Assembly: GCF_042432805.1 (NCBI RefSeq)
Contig: NZ_JBHLWO010000001.1
Coordinates: 1,488,001-1,552,000, forward strand
DNA: 64,000 bases
Direction of reading: 5' to 3'
From: Olivibacter oleidegradans
Lineage (GTDB): Bacteria > Bacteroidota > Bacteroidia > Sphingobacteriales > Sphingobacteriaceae
Part shown: piece by piece, positions 26,750 through 35,613 of the stretch
Layout: every line of letters starts with the position of its first letter
How positions within the stretch are numbered: the first letter of the stretch is position 1
Notes under the pieces: model-generated
Database searches by the model: none
Seen by the model: only the letters and a program-made list of their open reading frames with translations
Told to the model about the DNA's origin: nothing
Translations under genes and position numbers: made by a program

Positions 26750-27820
26750 ATGAACCAAACAAACCAAGATAATCAGCTAACCTTGCATGAGCTGGTACAT
26801 AAAGGTAAAGAGGTAGCTGCCTATGTAAAGAATAAATGGCTTCTATTAGTTGGTGCTTTAATAATCGGAAGCGTCATCGGCATTTGCTATGCTCTTTTTA
26901 AAAAAAACCAATATAAAGCATCCCTCAGTTTCGTCCTGGCCGAGCAAGGAGGAGGAGGAGGAGGCCTCAGCGCTTACGCTGGCATCGCATCGCAATTTGG
27001 GATTGATTTAGGAGGCGTTGGGGAAAGTAGCAGTCTATTTCAAGGCGATAATATTTTAGAATTTATTCGTTCTCAACGAATGATCACGCAGACGCTATTA
27101 AGCAAAGTCGACTTAGAAGGAGAACAAGTAGTTTTGGCCAATCGATACGCTATGGCAAGTGGCTTTCGTGCTGACTGGGACGAAGAATCCCAGCTAAAAG
27201 ATTTCTCTTTTGCTGCTACGGCTTTGCCGTCAGGAAATCCACTTCAAGATAGCTTAATCCAAGTATTGTACAGGCATATCGTTAAGAAAAGCTTAACGGT
27301 GGTAAAGCCCGATAAAAAATTGAATATTATTCAAGTGAGCACCAAAAGCACAGATGAGCTTTTTGCGAAAACATTTACTGAACAGCTCATTCATCGGGTC
27401 ATGAACTTTTATGTAGAAACTAAAACAAAAAAAGAACAGGATAACCTTAATATTCTCACGCATCAAGTAGATTCTGTGCGAAAAGAACTATATGCGGCTA
27501 TTGGAGGGGTAGCAGCTGCTACAGATGCCAACCCTAATCCAAACAGAGCTTTACAGCAATTAGGTGTTTCCTCCCAACGACGGCGGGTAGATGTGCAAGC
27601 GAATTCAGCGATTTTAGAAGAGCTAGTTAAAAACCAGGAGCTCGCCAAAATTAGTTTGCGAAAAGAGATGCCCATATTACAGATTATTGATCGGCCTATT
27701 TTACCCCTTGAGAGCGATGTCATGGGGCCTATAAAAGGAGCCCTTATTGGCGCTTTTCTTTTGGTATTTTTAACGGCTAGTGCGCTTATTGCGCGCGTTT
27801 TGCTAAAATCAATCCATTAA
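26750..27820 (+). CDS. Wzz-type chain-length determinant without kinase domain
   Basis: The 356-residue protein has membrane helices at about residues 33-53 (WLLLVGALIIGSVIGICYAL) and 325-348 (GALIGAFLLVFLTASALI) around a coiled-coil-rich periplasmic domain. It is the co-polymerase that sets polymer length with the Wzy protein of set A. It has no Walker motifs after the second helix, unlike the full Wzc at 33.2 kb. A short Gly6 run, encoded by a (GGA)5GG tract at 26948-26964, lies after the first helix, in the place where many Bacteroidota members carry a Gly-rich stretch. Confidence 0.9.
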   Translation: MNQTNQDNQLTLHELVHKGKEVAAYVKNKWLLLVGALIIGSVIGICYALFKKNQYKASLSFVLAEQGGGGGGLSAYAGIASQFGIDLGGVGESSSLFQGDNILEFIRSQRMITQTLLSKVDLEGEQVVLANRYAMASGFRADWDEESQLKDFSFAATALPSGNPLQDSLIQVLYRHIVKKSLTVVKPDKKLNIIQVSTKSTDELFAKTFTEQLIHRVMNFYVETKTKKEQDNLNILTHQVDSVRKELYAAIGGVAAATDANPNPNRALQQLGVSSQRRRVDVQANSAILEELVKNQELAKISLRKEMPILQIIDRPILPLESDVMGPIKGALIGAFLLVFLTASALIARVLLKSIH

Positions 27821-27825
27821 AAGCT

Positions 27826-28734
27826 ATGGAGATTGCGCTTGTAACTGTCTTGTATAAGAGTGATGCCGTATTAACAGGTTTTTTTAAGACGCTTTCGCTG
27901 CAAAGTTTTAAGCAATATCATCTCTATTTGATCGACAATTCTCCCAGTGCTACAAGTGACCAATTATTGCAAACATTACTAGCTGCTTATCCCGTTCCTG
28001 CTTATACCCATATAAAAAATCCCGCCAATTACGGGGCTGCCAAAGGTAATAACCAGGGTATCGAACTTGCTTTACAAAAGCATTATAGCCATATACTCCT
28101 ATTAAACAATGATATTGAGCTTGTATCACCTAACTTACTGCAGCATTTGGTTCAAAAAGCAAGGGCTGATCAAGAGTCGATTATAATCCCCAAAATGCTC
28201 TTTTATGACAGCCGGAAAATCTGCATGGCAGGGGCCCATTTAAATACTGCTACGGCCGTAACGGTGCATATCGGTGCCGGCGAAGAAGACCGAGGGCAAT
28301 ATGATCAAGCTCATTATGTAAACTATGGGCCTACAACTTTTATGTTATTGGCAAGAGAAGTCTTGGAAAAAGTGGGGCCAATGGACGAACGTTATTTTGC
28401 TTATTACGAAGATACCGATCTAATATTTAGAGCGACACAATTAGGTTATAAAATCTATTATATGCCTAGTTTAGTGATTTTACATAAAGAGAGCTCGCTG
28501 ACGGGTGGACAGCGTTCACCTTTTTTTGTCTACTATATAAACAGAAATCGTATTTTTTTCATCCGTAAACACATGGAGGGAGTACGTAAACTAAAAGCAA
28601 TAATGAAAGCCGGTATTGACTTTTTGCGCTTATTTAAACATTATCAAAATAAACAACGGAAAATGTTGTGGAAAGCAATTTGGGATGGATTTTTGCTGCC
28701 ACTAACTGAAGTAAAAGGCCAGCACTTTAGTTAA
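27826..28734 (+). CDS. GT2-family glycosyltransferase
   Basis: The 302-residue protein shows the GT-A start EIALVTVLYKSDAVL, NPANYGAAKGNNQGI and the metal motif LLLNNDIEL at about residue 88-96, then RYFAYYEDTDLIFRATQLGY. It resembles rhamnosyl- or galactosyltransferases of capsule loci. It starts five bases after the Wzz gene. It is the last glycosyltransferase of set A before the two Wzi genes, and a 109-base gap follows. Confidence 0.9.
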   Translation: MEIALVTVLYKSDAVLTGFFKTLSLQSFKQYHLYLIDNSPSATSDQLLQTLLAAYPVPAYTHIKNPANYGAAKGNNQGIELALQKHYSHILLLNNDIELVSPNLLQHLVQKARADQESIIIPKMLFYDSRKICMAGAHLNTATAVTVHIGAGEEDRGQYDQAHYVNYGPTTFMLLAREVLEKVGPMDERYFAYYEDTDLIFRATQLGYKIYYMPSLVILHKESSLTGGQRSPFFVYYINRNRIFFIRKHMEGVRKLKAIMKAGIDFLRLFKHYQNKQRKMLWKAIWDGFLLPLTEVKGQHFS

Positions 28735-28843
28735 CAGGCTGTAGCGGATCTGCTTATTTCCTTCGTTAGAAAGATAAAAAAGAATTAGCATAATTTTTGC
28801 TGCAAGAGAGAGCAGCTTCACAAGCATAACAAAAATGCACTAA

Positions 28844-30541
28844 ATGAGAACATTTCTATACAACATAACCTTCTCGCTTCTTTTTTTAAGTAGTTTTTAT
28901 CAACAAGCACAAGCACAAGGACTTCCATTGGGCACTCCCGCATTAGACGATTATTATCGCCGTTTGCAATTGCTGGGGCAAGTAGATTCAACCATCTCGT
29001 TCAACATACGCCCTCTTAGCGCTGGTGCTTTAGGTGTACGAGATATTTATTGGCCTGATAGCTTAAATGGGAGTTCTCATAGCATTGTTTGGCAAAAAGA
29101 AGGACAAGGTATGGTTCAGATCCTACCAATTATCTGGCAAAACCAATATACCAGTGGATTTCCAACAGGTTATAACGACGGCCCCATGATTCCCAATGTG
29201 GGCTATCAAACTCTTTTTAGTGCCGGATTTTATGCACAGTATAAGTTTTTAAGCATTCAATTCAGGCCAGAGATAGTATATGCGCAAAATAAATCTTACC
29301 CTATTTTTACGGGCGGTAGCGAAAATGCGATGCGCGTTTGGTATGATTTCTACAATAATATCGATATGCCTACCCGTTTTGGTGACGGTAGCTATTTCCG
29401 TTTTCTCCCTGGACAAAGTAGCATAAGGGCTACTTTTGATCCCGTATCGGTTGGTTTCAGTACAGAAAATCTATGGTGGGGCCCCGGGATTCATAATTCG
29501 CTCTTGATGAGTAATACAGCTCCCGGTTTTCCACATATTACCGTTAATAGTAGTAAACCCATACGGAGCAATATCGGTTCTTTCGAAGGACAGGTGATTG
29601 CCGGTGGCCTTAACGCTTCCGGTTTTGCGCCAAGGCAAGCCGATCAGCCGACGGATTTTGACTATCTATACGAGCCAAAACCTGACAGTTGGCGATATAT
29701 AGGTGGTGCTATTTTCTCCTATCAGCCTAAGTGGGTGCCGGGACTATCCTTAGGTGTGTCGCAAAGCTTTGTTGTATACCGCGACTCCATGGGAAGTGGT
29801 CTCAATGATTATCTGCCTTTTTTGGGGCCATCCTCAAAAAACAGCGCAGCGAATGGGCCAACGAGCCGAGAAGAAAGACGTAACCGCGACCGCTATTCTT
29901 CCTTTTTCCTTCGTTGGGCCTTACCGAAAGGTAAAGCCGAGTTTTATGCCGAATACGGACGCAATGAACCCGCTTGGAATGGCCGCGATAAGATGGTAGA
30001 GATGGATCATTCACGAGCCTATGTACTTGGTTTCCGAAAATTAGTGCCTATGAAAGGAGGAACAGAGCACCTTCAAGTTGGTTTTGAATTTACGCAGTTA
30101 GATAAAACCAGAACTTATAAAGTGCGCGAATACGAGACTTGGTATAGTAATTCCATGGTGCGCCATGGTTATACCCATTTAGGTCAAATTTTAGGTGCAG
30201 GTATTGGCCCCGGCAGCAATGTACAGTCCTTAACGATTAGTTGGTTAAAGGGGTTGAAGCAGTTAGGGCTATTGTTAGAGCGACAGGAGCAGCAAACAGA
30301 TCTATTTTATGGCTTACTTTCCTACAGTGGAGATTATCGACGTAATTGGGTGAATCTATCAGCTACCATAAATGGCGAATGGGATTATAAAAATTTTCTT
30401 TTTATCGCGCGGATGAAATTCATGAACGGATTGAACTTCAATTATGACATCAAGTTAAAACCCGGTGGAACTTTTTGGGATTTTATTCCTCAAGATAAGT
30501 TCAATTTTCAGGGGCAGCTGGGCACGATGTACCGGTTTTAG
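28844..30541 (+). CDS. Wzi-family capsule-assembly outer-membrane protein, copy 1
   Basis: The 565-residue protein has a signal peptide (residues 1-24, ending AQAQ) and a barrel-like body. It carries the family features: LGTPALDDYYRRLQLLG, YAQYKFLSIQFRPEIVYAQN, FRFLPGQSSIRATFDPVS, WWGPGIHNSLLMSN and a C-terminal barrel strand ending in MYRF. Wzi proteins anchor exported polymer at the cell surface. The next gene, 36 bases downstream, is a close paralogue, so this is a tandem duplication. Confidence 0.85.
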   Translation: MRTFLYNITFSLLFLSSFYQQAQAQGLPLGTPALDDYYRRLQLLGQVDSTISFNIRPLSAGALGVRDIYWPDSLNGSSHSIVWQKEGQGMVQILPIIWQNQYTSGFPTGYNDGPMIPNVGYQTLFSAGFYAQYKFLSIQFRPEIVYAQNKSYPIFTGGSENAMRVWYDFYNNIDMPTRFGDGSYFRFLPGQSSIRATFDPVSVGFSTENLWWGPGIHNSLLMSNTAPGFPHITVNSSKPIRSNIGSFEGQVIAGGLNASGFAPRQADQPTDFDYLYEPKPDSWRYIGGAIFSYQPKWVPGLSLGVSQSFVVYRDSMGSGLNDYLPFLGPSSKNSAANGPTSREERRNRDRYSSFFLRWALPKGKAEFYAEYGRNEPAWNGRDKMVEMDHSRAYVLGFRKLVPMKGGTEHLQVGFEFTQLDKTRTYKVREYETWYSNSMVRHGYTHLGQILGAGIGPGSNVQSLTISWLKGLKQLGLLLERQEQQTDLFYGLLSYSGDYRRNWVNLSATINGEWDYKNFLFIARMKFMNGLNFNYDIKLKPGGTFWDFIPQDKFNFQGQLGTMYRF

Positions 30542-30577
30542 CTAATGATCAGCAATATTTTTTTGAAGCAGTAAAGA

Positions 30578-32263
30578 ATGCACATGAAGAAACAAAATAT
30601 ACTTTTAGTCTTTTTTTTAATAGCGACTTTGAGTTTAAAAGCGCAGGTACTTCCCGTTGGAACACCGGTATTAGAAGATTATTACCGTCGCCTGCAATTA
30701 TTAGGCAAGCTCGACTCTACCATTTCTTTCAACGTAAGGCCTTTAAGCAATGAGGCCTTAAAGCAATCGAATATCTATGATCCTGAGGGGTCACAGGAGC
30801 ACAGCAATAGCATTTATCGATCACGGAATGGAAAGGGGATGGTGCAGCTAATGCCCCTAGTGTGGCAAAATCAGATTAACAGCAATTTTCCTTACGGCTG
30901 GAATGATGCGGGGATGATTCCCGCAGCAGGTTATCAAACCATGGCCTCCGCCGGGGTGTATGCGCAATATAAATTTTTGAGTATCCAGTTTAGGCCCGAA
31001 TTTGTTTTTGCACAGAATAGTGATTTTGAAGGATATCAAGGATTGGACGAAAATGCTTGGGCAAAATGGTATCGTTTTATGAATTATATAGATGCTCCGG
31101 AGCGCTTTGGAATGGGCTCATACACCCGTTTTTTTCCTGGACAAAGTAGTATTCGACTCAATTTTCACCCTGTTTCGATTGGTATATCTACAGAAAATTT
31201 ATGGTGGGGACCCGGCATGAAGAATAGTTTATTAATGAGTAATAATGCCCCCGGTTTTTTACATGCTACCATTAATACAACACGCCCCATCCGTACTCCC
31301 ATAGGATCCTTTGAAGGACAGTTAGTAGGTGGTAAATTGGAGGCTTCAGGATTTACACCAACACCTTTAGGGAATCCAGATCATTATGATAAATATTATT
31401 GGCCAAAGCCAGATGATTGGAGATACCTGTCGGGATTAGTTTTATCTTATCAACCTAAGTGGGTGCCGGGGTTAAGCTTGGGCCTCATAAGGGTATTTAC
31501 AATATATCGAGATGATATGTCCAGTGGAATAGGTGCATACTTGCCTTTTTCCCAATCTGGTTTTAAGGAGAATTTCCAAGATCCAAATCAAGAAGGTGAA
31601 CAACAAGGAGTTGAAGGTCAAGATCAGATCGCCACTTTTTTTGCTAAATGGACAATTCCGGAATCTCACTTCGAAATTTATGCTGAATATGGAAGAAATG
31701 ATAATCCTTGGAATATGAGGGATCTTATTGTAAACCCAATGCACAGCAGAGCCTATATATTCGGGCTTCGAAAACTAGTAAAAATAAATAATAGATTTGA
31801 CGATCTAATACAAATAGGCTTTGAAATGACGCAGCAAGAACCTAGCAAAAATGAGGAATTAAGGCCGAGTGCCAACTGGTACATGCACACGTCCGTCAGA
31901 GATGGGTATACTAATTTAGGGCAGATACTAGGAAGCGGCATAGGTTTTGGCAATAATGCTCAGATATTGAATGTTTCATTGTTAAGAGGAATGAAACAAT
32001 TAGGAGTTCAGCTGGAGAGAGTGGTTCATAACAATGCCTTGTTTTATGATTTGATTGCCGATAGACGGCGTAACTGGGTAGACTTTAATATTGGGACGTA
32101 CGGAGAATATGATTATAAGCGATTTATTTTCAGTGGAAGATTAACCGCTACTAAATCATATAACTACCAATATCAAATCGGAGAGGCGACGAATCTGTGG
32201 AATTTTCGGAAAAAAGACAGTGGTAATCTTCACTTCCAACTTGGAATGATGTATAGGTTTTGA
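30578..32263 (+). CDS. Wzi-family capsule-assembly outer-membrane protein, copy 2
   Basis: The 561-residue paralogue of the preceding gene has a signal peptide ending LKAQ and the same landmarks: LEDYYRRLQLLGKLDST, YAQYKFLSIQFRPEFVFAQN, FFPGQSSIRLNF, WWGPGMKNSLLMSNNAPGF and the ending MYRF. A second ATG at 30584 is an equally possible start. The nucleotide style changes inside this gene: the first half resembles copy 1, while from about 31.4 kb the sequence is AT-richer, like the genes downstream. This is compatible with a recombination junction within the gene. It should present or bind the set B polymer. Confidence 0.85.
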   Translation: MHMKKQNILLVFFLIATLSLKAQVLPVGTPVLEDYYRRLQLLGKLDSTISFNVRPLSNEALKQSNIYDPEGSQEHSNSIYRSRNGKGMVQLMPLVWQNQINSNFPYGWNDAGMIPAAGYQTMASAGVYAQYKFLSIQFRPEFVFAQNSDFEGYQGLDENAWAKWYRFMNYIDAPERFGMGSYTRFFPGQSSIRLNFHPVSIGISTENLWWGPGMKNSLLMSNNAPGFLHATINTTRPIRTPIGSFEGQLVGGKLEASGFTPTPLGNPDHYDKYYWPKPDDWRYLSGLVLSYQPKWVPGLSLGLIRVFTIYRDDMSSGIGAYLPFSQSGFKENFQDPNQEGEQQGVEGQDQIATFFAKWTIPESHFEIYAEYGRNDNPWNMRDLIVNPMHSRAYIFGLRKLVKINNRFDDLIQIGFEMTQQEPSKNEELRPSANWYMHTSVRDGYTNLGQILGSGIGFGNNAQILNVSLLRGMKQLGVQLERVVHNNALFYDLIADRRRNWVDFNIGTYGEYDYKRFIFSGRLTATKSYNYQYQIGEATNLWNFRKKDSGNLHFQLGMMYRF

Positions 32264-32319
32264 TGCGCAGAACAAACTGAAACCTTTTGGAAAACCTATC
32301 ATGGTTCGAATTTTTTTCC

Positions 32320-32333
32320 ATATAACGTTATAT
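32320..32333. promoter_or_regulatory. Perfect 14-bp palindrome upstream of the Wza-type gene
   Basis: ATATAACGTTATAT reads the same on both strands and lies in the 178-base gap before the export lipoprotein gene. It could be a regulator binding site. No experiment or known consensus supports this, and AT-rich palindromes arise by chance. Confidence 0.3.
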
Positions 32334-32441
32334 AAGCACATAGATATAAGTTTAAAAATTAATTCGCATATTTGCGACTTCAATGACTGAGCATTAAAGA
32401 GAAGCAAACAAAGGAGACAGGGATTCCACAATCAGGACGAC

Positions 32442-33212
32442 ATGAAAAAAGTAGGTTTTTTGTTAATAATGGCACTTTTGCTAGGAGCGTGCGGGCAAAA
32501 GCGAAATTTGGTTTATTTTAGCGATCTTCGCGATAGCATTGCATATGAAAGTAGAATTATAGAAGCTAGTAATATAAAAATTAAATCTGGAGATATACTT
32601 TCTATTAGCGTAAGCACATTAAATCCCGAATCTAATATATTATTCAATACTGGGACGTTGCAGTCCATTGAGGCGAATAGAGAATCTTCAGGCAATTTAG
32701 CAACAAGCCAAGGATATTTGGTCGATTCAAAGGGGCAAATAAATTTTCCAGTTGTTGGAAAGATCGCTATTGCTGGAAAAACGAAGGAGGAAGCAACGGA
32801 TTTCCTAGTAAGTACACTTAAACCGTATGTAAAAGATCCAATAATAAATTTAAGATTCTTAAACTTTAGAGTCACAGTAGTAGGGGAAGTAAATAAACCG
32901 TCTACATTTACAGTTACTGGTGATCAAATCAACTTAATAGAAGCCTTAGGTTTAGCGGGCGACATGACTATGTATGGAAAAAGAGAGAATGTACTATTGA
33001 TTAGAGAGGAAGAGGGGAAAAGGACAATGGTAAGATTAGACTTAAATAAAAAAGAGACAATGGATTCTAAGTACTTTTTTTTAAAGCAGAACGATATTGT
33101 TTATGTAGAACCGGACAAAATGAAAGAGAAACAATCTCGTACTGACATCAGGACCATAACTCTTATTAGCAGTTTGGCATCTTTGGCCATTGTAGCAATA
33201 TCTCGTCTATAA
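32442..33212 (+). CDS. Wza/BexD-type polysaccharide export lipoprotein
   Basis: The 256-residue protein has a lipoprotein signal peptide with lipobox LLGAC (Cys about residue 17), a poly-export domain (about 45-140, with IKSGDILSISVSTLNPES) and one SLBB-like domain beginning VTVVGEVNKPSTFTV. It ends with a hydrophobic helix (TLISSLASLAIVAISRL). It forms the outer-membrane channel for set B together with the Wzc protein encoded eight bases downstream. It is the compact counterpart of the six-SLBB protein at 13.3 kb. Confidence 0.92.
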   Translation: MKKVGFLLIMALLLGACGQKRNLVYFSDLRDSIAYESRIIEASNIKIKSGDILSISVSTLNPESNILFNTGTLQSIEANRESSGNLATSQGYLVDSKGQINFPVVGKIAIAGKTKEEATDFLVSTLKPYVKDPIINLRFLNFRVTVVGEVNKPSTFTVTGDQINLIEALGLAGDMTMYGKRENVLLIREEEGKRTMVRLDLNKKETMDSKYFFLKQNDIVYVEPDKMKEKQSRTDIRTITLISSLASLAIVAISRL

Positions 33213-33220
33213 TATTAAGA

Positions 33221-35593
33221 ATGAATACACCTCAAAATACCATACAAGAACAAGGATTTGATTTGAAAGCACTTTTGCTTAAGTACGTGAGGAACTGGAA
33301 GTGGTTTGCTTTTTCAATTCTATTTTGCTTTATAATTGGCTTTCTTTACTTAAGATATTCGACTCCGGAATATTACATTACGACAAAAATCCTAATAAAA
33401 GATGAGAGTGGATCTCCTGATCTAAATACTGGTAATGGAGTGTTTTCTGACTTAAATTTCTTTGCTTCGAATCAAAATATAAACAATGAAATAGAAGTTT
33501 TAAGTGGTAAAACCTTGTTATATAAGGTGTTGAAAGATTTAAATTTGGATGTGTCGTATTTTGCAGAAGGCACATTAAAAAACTCCGAACTGTATGGTGA
33601 AAATTTACCCTTACGAATAGTTGTTAAAAATATTGATACTGCTGCTTTTGATCTTGATGACGGGGTTCTATTGAAGATAACGGGCAACAATCAGTATGAA
33701 ATAAGTGGGGCTGACTTTGAAACGATTAGATCGGATTTCGGAAAACAGATAAAATTGCCTTTTGCGACATTGACAGTTTTAAAGACCAAGGAAGTGAAAT
33801 TTGAGGATCGGATTCGCATTTTTTTCAATGACCCTTATAAACTTGCAAATGAGTACAATAAGGATATTAGTATTACACCGGTTAATAAGGACGCAAGCGT
33901 CATTATTTTGTCATTGGTTTCGCCCGTAGTAGAAAAAGGAGTTGATATTCTCAACAAATTAGTCGAAGCGTATAATCTGGAAGCTGTAGAGGATAAAAAT
34001 CAATTAGCCGCTAAAACCGTTCAATTTATTGACGAAAGATTGAGCTATTTGGTAACAGAATTGACCGATGTCGAGAAAAGCGTTGAAAAGTATAAAAAAG
34101 AAAACGAGATAACGAACGTAAGTGCGGAGTCAGAATTGTATTTACAAGAATCGGGCGAATACAGCCGGAAATTAGCAGAATCGCAGACTCAAGTAAGTAT
34201 TTTAGAAGCTATTGAAAGCTACCTTGGTAAACAGGAAACAAAGGATGAAGTCGTCCCAAGTACACTTGGAATACAAGACCCTACCCTCAATGCGCTCATT
34301 GCTAAGTTTAATGATTTGCAGTTAGAAAAGCAGCGGTTGCTGAGAACTACGGAGCGAGAAAATCCACTTGTCGTGGGTATTGAGTCCCAATTAGTCAATT
34401 TAAGGTCTAACATTTTAGAGAACTTGAAGAATATTAAAAGTGGCTTAATTATTTCGTTGAGTAATTTAGAGAATAAATCAAACCAATTTCGCTCACGTAT
34501 TCAAAACGTTCCTTCCATAGAACGCAACTTACTTGAGATCCAACGGCAACAGGGGATTAAAGAGGCCCTATACTCATATTTGCTTCAAAAGCGGGAAGAA
34601 TCCGCAATTGCGCTAGCTTCGACGGTTTCAAATACGAGAATAATCGATAAAGCCATGGCTGACGATAATCCTGTTAAACCAAAGAAAATTTTGGTTCTGC
34701 TATTGAGCGTATTTCTAGGACTCACATTACCCGTAGCATTATTATATGTTAGAGACTTATTAAACGATCGCGTTACATTAATGAGCGACGTAGAAAATGC
34801 CGTTAAAGTTCCGATACTGGGCGAGCTTATTCACAGTGAAGATGAAGAACATACCCTTGTCGTGCAGAAGTCTGCACGTACCCCGCTTGCAGAGTTGTTC
34901 CGGCTGATAAGATCCAATTTGCAATTTGCCACGCTAGGAAAGGAAAACAAGGTGATTTTAGTCACTTCGAGTATGACAAGAGAAGGTAAAACATTTTTTA
35001 GCATTAACCTAGGTGCTAGCATTGCCCTTACCGGGAAAAGAGTGGTTTTATTAGAATTTGACATAAGGAAACCCAAATTAATCAAAGATTTAAAAATCCC
35101 GATTCCAAGCAAGGGTATCACAAATTATTTGGTAGATCAATCGCTTAGACCTGAAGACTTGATTACTGATACCAAGCTGATTGAAAACCTTTTTGTAATT
35201 TCCGCAGGGCCAATTCCCCCTAACCCAGCCGAATTATTGTTAAGCTCGCGGATAGATAGTCTATTTCATGATTTGAAAAGCAAGTTCGATTATATAATAG
35301 TGGATACTTCTCCTGTTGGGCAGGTAGCAGATGCGTTTACATTAGCGAAGCAAGCCGATATGGGGGTATATATGGTTCGTTATAACTACACTTGGAAGCA
35401 ACAGCTGAATATTGTTAAAGACGTTCTTGAAAACAACAAAATCCCACACTTAAATGTGGTATTGAATGATGCTAAAGAGGAGAATGCATATGGGTACGGC
35501 TATGGCTACGGTTATGGTTATGGATATGGAGCAGAGCTGGATGAAAAAGACAATATTTTAGCGAGAATAAAAAGATATTTAAAGCGAGGATAA
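33221..35593 (+). CDS. Wzc-type tyrosine autokinase and chain-length regulator
   Basis: The 790-residue protein has a first membrane helix at about 27-46, a long periplasmic coiled-coil domain, a second helix at about 490-510 (ILVLLLSVFLGLTLPVALLYV region), and a cytoplasmic BY-kinase domain. The kinase has a Walker A with Lys590 (SSMTREGKTFF), a Walker A'-like VVLLEFDIRKPKL and a Walker B with Asp695 (FDYIIVDTSPVG). Residues 757-770 are seven Tyr-Gly repeats, a tyrosine cluster of the kind that is autophosphorylated. It controls polymerisation and export for set B, and the PHP phosphatase at 58.1 kb is the likely antagonist. Confidence 0.95.
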   Translation: MNTPQNTIQEQGFDLKALLLKYVRNWKWFAFSILFCFIIGFLYLRYSTPEYYITTKILIKDESGSPDLNTGNGVFSDLNFFASNQNINNEIEVLSGKTLLYKVLKDLNLDVSYFAEGTLKNSELYGENLPLRIVVKNIDTAAFDLDDGVLLKITGNNQYEISGADFETIRSDFGKQIKLPFATLTVLKTKEVKFEDRIRIFFNDPYKLANEYNKDISITPVNKDASVIILSLVSPVVEKGVDILNKLVEAYNLEAVEDKNQLAAKTVQFIDERLSYLVTELTDVEKSVEKYKKENEITNVSAESELYLQESGEYSRKLAESQTQVSILEAIESYLGKQETKDEVVPSTLGIQDPTLNALIAKFNDLQLEKQRLLRTTERENPLVVGIESQLVNLRSNILENLKNIKSGLIISLSNLENKSNQFRSRIQNVPSIERNLLEIQRQQGIKEALYSYLLQKREESAIALASTVSNTRIIDKAMADDNPVKPKKILVLLLSVFLGLTLPVALLYVRDLLNDRVTLMSDVENAVKVPILGELIHSEDEEHTLVVQKSARTPLAELFRLIRSNLQFATLGKENKVILVTSSMTREGKTFFSINLGASIALTGKRVVLLEFDIRKPKLIKDLKIPIPSKGITNYLVDQSLRPEDLITDTKLIENLFVISAGPIPPNPAELLLSSRIDSLFHDLKSKFDYIIVDTSPVGQVADAFTLAKQADMGVYMVRYNYTWKQQLNIVKDVLENNKIPHLNVVLNDAKEENAYGYGYGYGYGYGYGAELDEKDNILARIKRYLKRG

Positions 35594-35613
35594 AAAGACA
35601 AGATTTCCAGATA

